Source: Aeromonas media
GTDB taxonomy: Bacteria; Pseudomonadota; Gammaproteobacteria; Enterobacterales; Aeromonadaceae
Assembly (NCBI RefSeq): GCF_000819985.1
Contig: NZ_CDBZ01000101.1
Coordinates: 1 to 64,000, forward strand
Direction of reading: 5' to 3'
Length of the DNA: 64,000 bases
In this document: positions 26,804-33,716 of the stretch, piece after piece
Layout of the letters: every line of letters begins with the position of its first letter
Numbering within the stretch: the stretch's first letter is position 1
Made by a program: the position numbers and the translations under genes
The notes under the pieces: generated by a model
What the model saw: the letters and a program-made list of their open reading frames with translations, nothing else
What the model was told of the DNA's origin: nothing
The model's database searches: none

Positions 26804-27478
26804 TCAGGCTTGTCGTGTAGCCGTTTTCAGACTGGCCAGGCCGGCCTCCCCCACCAGCTTGCGGCTGAGGTAGCGCAGCAGCACGCCGTAGAGTGGTACA
26901 AACAATCCCAGGCTTATCAGCAGCTTGAATACGTAATCCACGGTCGCGATCTCGACCCAGTGCTCGGCCATGAAGGGATCCGTGCTGCGCCAGAAGGCGA
27001 TGCTGAAGAAGGCGATGGTATCCACCAGGTTGCCAAACAGGGTCGAGGCCGCCGGTGCCACCCACCAGGCCCTGAGCAGTCTCAGGCGGTTGAACACCAC
27101 CACGTCCATGAACTGGCCCACCAGATAGGCCATGAAGCTGGCCAGGGCGATGCGCGCCACGAAGAGGTTGAACTCCGCCAGATTGCCCATGCCCTGATAA
27201 CTGCCTTCGAAGAAGAGCACGGAGAGCACATAGGAAACGGCCAGGGCCGGCAGCATCACGGTCTGGATGATCTTGCGGGCCAGTCCGGCACCGAAGATCC
27301 GCACCGTCAGATCGGTGGCCAGGAAGATGAACGGGAAGCTGAAGGCACCCCAGGTGGTGTGGAAGCCAAAGATGGTGATCGGCAGCTGCACCAGGTAGTT
27401 GCTGCTGGCGATGATCAGAATGTGGAACAACGAGAGACGCACCAGCGCCGTCTGGTGCTGAGCAGGGGTCAGATTCAT
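26804..27478 (-). CDS. yhhQ: Queuosine precursor transporter YhhQ (DUF165)
   Basis: A 224-residue inner-membrane protein with about six spans that imports preQ0/preQ1 for tRNA queuosine synthesis. It is closely similar to E. coli YhhQ (221): SSNYLVQLP, GFHTTWGAFSFPFIFLATDL, RIFGA, FNLFVARIA, ASTLFGNLVDT and MAEHWVEIA. The start at 27478 has AAGG 7-8 bases upstream. That AAGG is the 3' end of a preQ1-I riboswitch aptamer, so translation should fall when preQ1 is abundant. A sigma-70 promoter lies about 70 bases upstream. Confidence 0.95.
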   Translation of the reverse strand: MNLTPAQHQTALVRLSLFHILIIASSNYLVQLPITIFGFHTTWGAFSFPFIFLATDLTVRIFGAGLARKIIQTVMLPALAVSYVLSVLFFEGSYQGMGNLAEFNLFVARIALASFMAYLVGQFMDVVVFNRLRLLRAWWVAPAASTLFGNLVDTIAFFSIAFWRSTDPFMAEHWVEIATVDYVFKLLISLGLFVPLYGVLLRYLSRKLVGEAGLASLKTATRQA

Positions 27479-27485
27479 ATTGTGA

Positions 27486-27516
27486 CCTTTTTGGTTAATG
27501 GGGTTAGGGAACCCAT
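27486..27516 (-). promoter_or_regulatory. preQ1-I riboswitch controlling yhhQ translation
   Basis: Reading leftward, the RNA runs AUGGG, a UUCCCUAAC loop, CCCAU, then UAACCAAAAAGG. The P1 stem AUGGG/CCCAU, the A-rich tail and the terminal AGG that can pair back into the loop follow the compact Thermoanaerobacter tengcongensis preQ1-I aptamer almost position by position. The terminal AAGG is also the yhhQ Shine-Dalgarno sequence, so ligand binding would hide the ribosome site. Confidence 0.85.
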
Positions 27517-27547
27517 ACCGCCACCATGGCGATAATTGAGGGGCGAG

Positions 27548-27575
27548 ATTATACGCCCCGACGCGGATAGTTCAA
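27548..27575 (-). promoter_or_regulatory. Sigma-70 promoter of yhhQ
   Basis: Reading leftward, TTGAAC (27575-27570), a 16-base spacer and a consensus TATAAT (27553-27548). It overlaps the 3' end of the upstream small gene. Confidence 0.8.
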
Positions 27576-27877
27576 TCCTTATGCGATGAGACGGCTGAGT
27601 GCTGATGGCCGAGCCAGAGCACCACCTCCCTGTCGTCCGGGTGTGTCGCCTCCAGCCAGCAGCCGCTGTGCTGCTCATACTCCAGCCGCAACCGGCTGCC
27701 TTCGAACTCCAGCAGCCAGCTGTGGCGATCCGCTCCCCACTCCCGCTCGAGCGGTATAAGCTCCCACCCCTCGACCAGCGCCTCGGCAAGAGCCGGGAAA
27801 CTGTCCCAGTCAAGGCCTGGGCAGGCCAGCAACACCACCCCGGCCTCCCGATCCGTCTGCATGACACGCCAGTTCAT
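27572..27877 (-). CDS. Small conserved hypothetical protein (DUF3630-like)
   Basis: A 101-residue soluble protein with no signal peptide, rich in Trp and acidic residues, with a predicted alpha/beta make-up. Size and patterns such as CPGLDWDSFPALAEALV resemble the DUF3630 group of gammaproteobacteria, but I cannot confirm that without a search. It lies 10 bp downstream of selO on the same strand, so it is probably in the selO transcript. Function unknown. Its 3' end overlaps the yhhQ promoter. Confidence 0.6.
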   Translation of the reverse strand: MNWRVMQTDREAGVVLLACPGLDWDSFPALAEALVEGWELIPLEREWGADRHSWLLEFEGSRLRLEYEQHSGCWLEATHPDDREVVLWLGHQHSAVSSHKD

Positions 27878-27887
27878 TCTTCACCCC

Positions 27888-29315
27888 TCAACTGCTGCAA
27901 GAGAGCTCGCCACCGCAATACCACTGGGGCACCGGGGTCGCCAGATCCTCGTATTCCGGCTGCTCGTCATAGGGGCGCTGCAGGGCGGCAAACAACCGCT
28001 CGAACGGCGCCATGCTCCCCGTCTCGGCGGCGTCTATCACCTGCTGGGCCAGGGCATTGCGCAGCACGTACTTGGGATTGACGGCATCCATCCGCACCTT
28101 GCGCGCCCCATCCTGACTCCCTTCACGGACCAGCCGCTGTCGATAGGCTTCGAGCCACTCCTGCCAGGCGGCCGGGTCCGGCAGCAGCGCCAGCAGGCTG
28201 GTGGGCCACTCCCCCTGGGTGGTCAGCTCACCCAGGCGACGCAGGAAGAGGTGATAGTCCACCCGATGCGCCGCCAGCAACTGGAATAGCTGGCGGAACA
28301 GGGCAGGATCTTCATCCTCCCAGGTCTCCAGGCCGAGCCGGGCGCGCATCAGTTCGGAGTAGTGCAACATCAGCTGATGCTCGTACTGGGCCAGGGCCGC
28401 CGCCAGGGCGTCGCCGTCCACCTGATCCGCCAGCGCCTGGGCCAGCTTCTGCAGGTTCCAGTAACCCACCGCCGGCTGCTGATCCAGGGCGTAGCGGCCA
28501 CCCGGATCCGAGTGGTTGCAGACAAAGTCCGGCACATAGGCATCGATGAAACCGTAGGGGCCGTAATCCAGGGTCAGCCCGAGCAGGGACATGTTGTCTG
28601 TGTTCATCACCCCGTGACAGAAGCCCGCCGCCTGCCACTTGGCGATGAGGCGCGCGGTGCGCCGTACCACCTCGGCGAACAGCTCGGCACCGCTTTCCAG
28701 TTCGGGGAAGTGGTGACGCAGCAGATAATTGATGAGAGCCGGGATCTTCTCCCCCTGGCTGCTCCAGGCGAAGTACTCGAAGTGGCCGAAGCGCAGGTGG
28801 CTGGGCGCTGTGCGCAGCACTGTCGCACCGCTCTCGACCTGCTCCCGGTAGACGGGTTCGTCACTCCCCACCAGCACCAAGGCCCGGGTGGTCGGAATGC
28901 CGAGGGCATGGAGCGCCTCGGAGGCGAGGTATTCGCGGATGCTGGAGCGCAGCACGGCACGGCCGTCGCCGAAGCGGGAAAACGGCGTCTTGCCCGCCCC
29001 CTTCAGGTGCAGATCCCAGCGCTGACCATCCGGCGCCAGCTGCTCCCCCAGCAGCAGGGCGCGGCCATCCCCCAGGCGCGGGCTGTAGCCACCGAACTGG
29101 TGCCCCGCATAGACCTGGGCCACCGGCTGCATACCCGGCAACGGCTGCCCCAACCCGCAGCAGGCGAGCCAGTCAGCCTCACCGATCCCGTCCAGCCCCA
29201 GGTCCCGCAGCAGCCCCTGATTGAGGTGCAGCAACCTGGGTTCACGCAGAGGCTGAGGGGCCACGGGCTCGCAGGCCCAGGGCAGTTCGGTGGCGAAAGT
29301 GTTGATCAGCTTCAT
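27888..29315 (-). CDS. selO: Protein adenylyltransferase SelO (YdiU)
   Basis: The 475-residue pseudokinase-fold enzyme AMPylates Ser, Thr or Tyr on target proteins during redox stress. It has the SelO segments AGHQFGGYSPRLGDGRA, GAGKTPFSRFGDGRA, RSSIREYL, GFCHGVMNTDNMS (catalytic and metal-binding Asn) and LDYGPYGFIDAY. It ends in a Cys-containing SCSS tail matching the E. coli protein (478 residues). The ATG at 29315 is preferred over 29351 because the family begins MKL-x-NTF; its ribosome-binding site is weak. It is divergent from the cytochrome c gene. Confidence 0.94.
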   Translation of the reverse strand: MKLINTFATELPWACEPVAPQPLREPRLLHLNQGLLRDLGLDGIGEADWLACCGLGQPLPGMQPVAQVYAGHQFGGYSPRLGDGRALLLGEQLAPDGQRWDLHLKGAGKTPFSRFGDGRAVLRSSIREYLASEALHALGIPTTRALVLVGSDEPVYREQVESGATVLRTAPSHLRFGHFEYFAWSSQGEKIPALINYLLRHHFPELESGAELFAEVVRRTARLIAKWQAAGFCHGVMNTDNMSLLGLTLDYGPYGFIDAYVPDFVCNHSDPGGRYALDQQPAVGYWNLQKLAQALADQVDGDALAAALAQYEHQLMLHYSELMRARLGLETWEDEDPALFRQLFQLLAAHRVDYHLFLRRLGELTTQGEWPTSLLALLPDPAAWQEWLEAYRQRLVREGSQDGARKVRMDAVNPKYVLRNALAQQVIDAAETGSMAPFERLFAALQRPYDEQPEYEDLATPVPQWYCGGELSCSS

Positions 29316-29419
29316 GGTGGTGTGGTTCGTCCCTGCGTATGCTCGTGTCACTCTTTATACCGCCGTCTGCCCGCTCAGGCTAACAGGCGATCGCGCTATT
29401 TCATTTCACGGAGAAAACA

Positions 29420-29722
29420 ATGCAAAAATGGATATATGCCCTGCCCCTGCTGGCACTGGCCTGGGGACATCAGGTCAAGGCCGCCGACATCGAAGCGGGC
29501 AAGGCCAAGGCGACTGTCTGCGTCGCCTGTCATGGGGTGGATGGCAAGGCGAGTGTCCCCGTCTATCCCCATCTGGCCGGACAGAACGCTGCCTATCTGC
29601 TGAAACAGATGAAAGCCTTCAAGGAGGGTAGCCGCACAGAGCCATTGATGGCACCCTTCATGGCGATGCTGACCGAGGCGGATATGGAGAATCTGGCGGC
29701 CTATTATGCCAGCCTGAAGTAG
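29420..29722 (+). CDS. Small periplasmic cytochrome c (class I, c553/c5-like)
   Basis: The 100-residue precursor has a signal peptide (cleavage probably after QVKA, residue 21) and one haem-binding CVACH at 34-38. The distal Met is probably the one in EPLMAPFMAML. It starts 104 bp from the divergent selO start, with GGAG before the ATG. It is a soluble electron carrier; the partner enzyme is not evident from neighbours. Confidence 0.9.
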   Translation: MQKWIYALPLLALAWGHQVKAADIEAGKAKATVCVACHGVDGKASVPVYPHLAGQNAAYLLKQMKAFKEGSRTEPLMAPFMAMLTEADMENLAAYYASLK

Positions 29723-29773
29723 CCTGGCGGCGCCCTATCCCCGATGCGGTCGATCACGCTTCGTTAATCGACC

Positions 29774-29907
29774 CTAGCGGCGGCAGTAGTCGATGATAAG
29801 GTCCATAAAGGCCTCGCCGAAGCGCTCCAGCTTGCGGTGACCGACACCGATGACCGTCAGCATCTCGTCATCGGCATAGCCACTGACCCCATCTCCACCA
29901 GGGTCGA
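29774..29907 (-). pseudogene. Tandem copy of the recQ 3' end
   Basis: Downstream of the recQ stop, a 130-140 bp segment repeats the last part of the gene, including the [19 protein letters not shown] stretch of the HRDC domain and its own stop at 29774. The period is 136 bases, or 140 at the far edge. The copy keeps an open frame over the conserved part, and changes such as Glu to Asp are conservative. It has no start codon of its own with a ribosome-binding site, so it is probably not expressed. Confidence 0.8.
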
Positions 29908-29909
29908 CC

Positions 29910-31733
29910 CTACCGGCGGCAATACTCGATGATAAGGTCCATAAAGGCCTCTCCGAAGCGCTCCAGCTTGCGGTGACCGACACCGTTGATGGCCAGCATC
30001 TCGTCCTCGGTCATCGGCATCAGCTGGGCCATTTCCACCAGGGTCGCGTCGTTGAACACCACGTAGGGCGGCACCTCTTCATCCTCGGCAATCTGCTTGC
30101 GCAGAGCCCGCAGCTCCTTGAACAGCCGCTTGTCGTAGTTGGCATTGTCGAGCAGGCCGCTGCGCTTCTCCTTGCGGCTGGAGATGGGCTGCAAGCGCGG
30201 CACCGCCAGGGCCAGCGTCGTCTCGCCGCGCAGCACGGGGCGGGCCGCCTCGGTCAGCTGCAACACCAGATTGCGAGTGATGTTCTGGGTCAGCAGCCCC
30301 TTGTGGATCAGCTGGCGGATCACGCTCATCCAGTATTCGTGGCTCTGATCCTTGCCGATGCCGTAGGTCGACAGCTTGTCGTGACCGTGATCCTTGATGC
30401 GCTGGTTGAGCGAGCCCCTGAGCACCTCCACCACATAACCCACCCCGAAGGCCTGACCCACCCGCCAGACGCAGGAGAGCGCCTTCTGGGCATCCTCGGT
30501 GCCGTCATAACTCTTGGGCGGGTCCAGGCAGATGTCGCAGTTGCCGCACGGCTTGTCGTTGTACTCGCCGAAATAGTTGAGCAGCACCTGACGGCGGCAG
30601 GTCTGCGCCTCGGCGAAGGCCGCCATCACGTTGAGCTTGTACTGCTCCACCTGCAACTGCTGGGGATTCTCTATGTTGTCGAGCAGGCGTCGCACCCGGC
30701 CAATGTCGGCGGGATCATATAGCAGCAGTGCCTCGGCGGGGGTACCGTCACGGCCGGCCCGGCCGGTCTCCTGATAGTAGGATTCGATATTCTTGGGGAT
30801 GTCGTAGTGCACCACGAAGCGCACGTTGGGCTTGTCGATCCCCATGCCAAACGCCACCGTCGCCACCACTATCTCGACATCGTCCTTGAGGAAGGCATCC
30901 TGGGTGCGCAGCCGCTGATCCAGCGGCAGGCCCGCATGATAGGGCGATGCCTTGCAGCCATGGCGGGAGAGCCTCTCTGCCACTTCCTCCACCCGGTTGC
31001 GGCTGGAGCAATAGACGATGCCGCAGTTGCCCTTCTGGCTCTGCACGTAGCGCAGCAGTTGCTCGGCCCCCTTGAACTTCTCCACCAGGCTGTAACGGAT
31101 GTTGGGCCTGTCGAAGCTGGCGGTGTGAATGAAGGGATCGTTGAGTTCCAACCGATGCAGCATGTCGCTGCGGGTCGCCTCGTCGGCAGTGGCGGTGAGC
31201 GCCACCACAGGCACCTGGGGGAACCACTGCTTGAGCCGCCCCAGCGCTGCGTATTCGGGCCGAAAATCGTGGCCCCACTGGGAGACGCAGTGGGCCTCGT
31301 CGATGGCGAACAGGCCGAGGGGCAACTCTGCCAGTCGATCCAGAAACTCGTGCTGCAGCAGCCGTTCGGGGGAGACATAGACCAGCTTGATCTCGCCACG
31401 GCGCATGGCGGCAAAGTTCTGGACCATCTCCTCCCGGCTCAGGGCGGAGTTGATATAGACCGCCGCTACGCCGTTGGCCCGCAGGCTGTCCACCTGATCC
31501 TTCATCAGCGAAATGAGGGGCGAGACCACCACTCCGAGCCCGGGGCGGAGCAGCGCCGGGATCTGGTAACAGAGGGACTTGCCGCCACCGGTGGGCTTGA
31601 GCACCAGGGCATCGCGCCCCGCCACTATCTGCTCGATGATCTCGAGCTGGCCCGGCCGAAATTGCTGGTAGCCGAAGACCGCCTGCAGCAGGGCAAGGGG
31701 GGTATCGGGCAAGGTGTCGGCAATGGCGGTCAT
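29910..31733 (-). CDS. recQ: ATP-dependent DNA helicase RecQ
   Basis: The 607-residue 3'-5' helicase acts in recombinational repair. It has Walker A TGGGKS at 48-53, DEAH box and aromatic loop [15 protein letters not shown] at 145-159, motif [12 protein letters not shown] near 321-330, the zinc-binding Cys379, Cys396, Cys399 and Cys402 of the RQC region, a winged helix and a C-terminal HRDC domain. Length matches E. coli RecQ (609). AAGGAG precedes the ATG. It is divergent from yigI. Its 3' end is followed by a tandem partial copy of itself. Confidence 0.97.
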   Translation of the reverse strand: MTAIADTLPDTPLALLQAVFGYQQFRPGQLEIIEQIVAGRDALVLKPTGGGKSLCYQIPALLRPGLGVVVSPLISLMKDQVDSLRANGVAAVYINSALSREEMVQNFAAMRRGEIKLVYVSPERLLQHEFLDRLAELPLGLFAIDEAHCVSQWGHDFRPEYAALGRLKQWFPQVPVVALTATADEATRSDMLHRLELNDPFIHTASFDRPNIRYSLVEKFKGAEQLLRYVQSQKGNCGIVYCSSRNRVEEVAERLSRHGCKASPYHAGLPLDQRLRTQDAFLKDDVEIVVATVAFGMGIDKPNVRFVVHYDIPKNIESYYQETGRAGRDGTPAEALLLYDPADIGRVRRLLDNIENPQQLQVEQYKLNVMAAFAEAQTCRRQVLLNYFGEYNDKPCGNCDICLDPPKSYDGTEDAQKALSCVWRVGQAFGVGYVVEVLRGSLNQRIKDHGHDKLSTYGIGKDQSHEYWMSVIRQLIHKGLLTQNITRNLVLQLTEAARPVLRGETTLALAVPRLQPISSRKEKRSGLLDNANYDKRLFKELRALRKQIAEDEEVPPYVVFNDATLVEMAQLMPMTEDEMLAINGVGHRKLERFGEAFMDLIIEYCRR

Positions 31734-31866
31734 GGGCTCTCCTTTGGGGTCGCCATTCTAAAGCAGCCGCCGCCCACAATAAACCTGCCATTGCGACTGT
31801 TAAGGAAGTGTTGCAGACTGGCTGGAGTTTTTACTCGGCTTTGATGACAGGGATCGGTATCAGAGA

Positions 31867-32331
31867 ATGAAACAGATGTTGAAGAAGATGGCGCTCAGTG
31901 GCATTGCCAATCTGTTCGCCGAGAAGATGCCGTTCAACAAGCTCATCGGCATGCAGGTGACCCACTATGACTTCGAGAAAGTGGAGCTGCGCATCAAGAT
32001 GGATGACAAGCTGATCGGCAACCCCTTCCATAACATCTTGCACGGCGGCGTCACCGCCAGCCTGCTGGATGTGGCCGGTGGCATGATAGTCGCCGCTTCC
32101 TGCATCGACGAGCTGGAGGATTTCTCCCCCAGCTACCTCAAGGAACGCTTTTCCCGCCTCGGCACCATAGACCTGCGAATCGACTATCTGCGACCCGGCC
32201 GCGGCAACGAGTTCATCGCCACCGCCCACATCATCCGCGCCGGTAGCAAGGTCGCCGTCGCCCGTATGGAACTGCACAACGAAGAAGGGACCCACATCGC
32301 CTTTGGCACCGGCACCTACCTGGTCGGCTAA
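31867..32331 (+). CDS. yigI: Acyl-CoA thioesterase YigI (hotdog fold)
   Basis: The 154-residue protein has the 4HBT hotdog fold with NILHGGVTASLLDVAGG as the active-site helix, then GTIDLRIDYLRPGRG and AGSKVAVARMELHNEEG, which follow E. coli YigI (155) closely. YigI hydrolyses medium- to long-chain acyl-CoAs. It is a divergent neighbour of recQ, and recQ and yigI are also close in E. coli. Cytoplasmic, single gene. Confidence 0.92.
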   Translation: MKQMLKKMALSGIANLFAEKMPFNKLIGMQVTHYDFEKVELRIKMDDKLIGNPFHNILHGGVTASLLDVAGGMIVAASCIDELEDFSPSYLKERFSRLGTIDLRIDYLRPGRGNEFIATAHIIRAGSKVAVARMELHNEEGTHIAFGTGTYLVG

Positions 32332-32455
32332 TGGCCTTTATTGCATAAAAAGTGCGCATCTAAGCTGATTTTAATCATTAGAATTGTTACCCCCCTCCAC
32401 CGGCCAGGGTCCATACTGAAAGTCGGGATTGTGTGCAGAGGGAGGATTGCAGACG

Positions 32456-32983
32456 ATGAGCGCGATGCTGGCTACCAAACCATCCAGAGCCTTGTTGACA
32501 CAGCTCGAGTCTATGCGCGAAGAAGTGCAGACACCCGAGTGCCATCACTGGTTGGAACAGGAGCTGGAGGGGTATTCTCTCTGTGCACCCCTGCCTTGGT
32601 ATCGCATCATTGCCTGTCGGCAACGCGGTCACTTCCTGAATCTGAAGACGGGGAAATATCTGACTTGCCACATCGGCAGCCAAACGCTAAGCCAACGCGA
32701 CCTGGCCCAAGTTCAGTTCATCTATGCCCGTGAACCCGCCGCCCACTATCTACTGCGTCATGATCCCGGTATCGAACCCTGGCCAGAGCAACTGCTGGAA
32801 GCGTATCGAGAGCAGTTGATCCCCGGCCATCTCTGCCTGCAGGCCTGGCATGAGCCCGTGTCTTCGCTGCGTTCACAACTGATGGAGGGAATAGCACATT
32901 TCATTAGTGAGTACCCCAAGCATGCGGCTCTGCAAACTCAGCACGGCTTCAAGGCATTGCGGCATCAACACTGGCATATCTGA
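32456..32983 (+). CDS. AbiTii-like domain protein, solitary
   Basis: A 175-residue protein (184 if started at 32429). The patterns HHWLEQELEGY and LPWYRII, a central beta-rich part and the final LRSQLMEGIAHFISE helix resemble the AbiTii domain, which occurs at the N-terminus of some type II abortive-infection proteins. No effector domain is fused and no defence gene is adjacent. The ATG at 32456 has GGAGG about 10 bases upstream. A 20-codon ORF (32986-33048) and a terminator follow. Domain assignment is by pattern only, and the biological role is unknown. Confidence 0.5.
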   Translation: MSAMLATKPSRALLTQLESMREEVQTPECHHWLEQELEGYSLCAPLPWYRIIACRQRGHFLNLKTGKYLTCHIGSQTLSQRDLAQVQFIYAREPAAHYLLRHDPGIEPWPEQLLEAYREQLIPGHLCLQAWHEPVSSLRSQLMEGIAHFISEYPKHAALQTQHGFKALRHQHWHI

Positions 32984-33080
32984 TCATGCGCCCCGGGCGC
33001 AAGGAGGGCACCATCGACAAGACCCACAACGAGATTGCCACAATCTAGAGTGCCGGAGTCAGGATCAGACTCCACCTGTA

Positions 33081-33105
33081 GGGCCACCGAGCGGTGGCCC
33101 TTTTA
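33081..33105 (+). terminator. Terminator after the AbiTii-like gene
   Basis: GGGCCACC and GGTGGCCC around GAGC, followed by TTTTAA. Confidence 0.88.
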
Positions 33106-33657
33106 ATGGGCGGCATTCCGCACCGGGCAACCTCCTCTGCATACCATCATGCGTCTGCCTATCACGGCCAAGGCAAATAGCCCAATGCGAAAGACAACTC
33201 ATTGAACCCCATGCGACTCACCAACACAGAGCAGCATTGTGAGCCACGGCAAGGCGGATCTTTGAGGTTTTGGCCGCGCAGGGCCTCGATGATCTGAGGG
33301 CTGATGAGCTGGCGATCGGGAGATAATCTGGGCGCAAGGCACATCGCACCATAGGTGCACCCCGATGAGGTGAACATTGAATTTGCCTGCCAGCTCAGGC
33401 CAGGCCAGGCAGCCGATTGCAATGGCTGGCGCCTTGGTGCCATGCCGTATGTCGCGACGGCAGAGGAAGCAGTGGGAAGCACAGGTAGTCAGCCCCGCAA
33501 CGTTTGACATGCCAACACCATGTTCCTGCTTCATTATGTCATCACTATGTCATCGCGTCGTACTGCATCGTGCTTTGCACCGCCTCTGGCGCGAGCAGTA
33601 CGGTCACCACCTGTCGTGCTGCCAGCCGCAAGTCACCTTCACCGAGGATCGCAGACA
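33106..33657. other. 550 bp without a recognisable gene
   Basis: The stretch is less GC-rich than its surroundings. It holds two overlapping minus-strand frames of about 110 codons (33162-33482 and 33199-33534) and a plus-strand frame running into the exoprotein gene, none with a good ribosome-binding site or family resemblance. They could be remnants of a decayed gene. No terminal inverted repeats or target duplications are evident. Confidence 0.5.
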
Positions 33658-33692
33658 CAAAGAAGAGGGGCCCGCTTGTGTCGGGCCCCTCG
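33658..33692 (-). terminator. Terminator of the exoprotein gene
   Basis: GAGGGGCCCG (33666-33675) and CGGGCCCCTC (33683-33692) form a perfect 10-bp stem. Read leftward it is followed by TTCTTTGT, 25 bases after the gene's stop. Confidence 0.85.
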
Positions 33693-33716
33693 GTTGAACG
33701 CAACGATGCTACACCG

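Noticed and set aside
33162-33534. Two overlapping minus-strand ORFs of about 110 codons
   Set aside because: No ribosome-binding site, no family resemblance, and Cys/Pro/Arg-rich low-quality composition; treated as possible remnants only.
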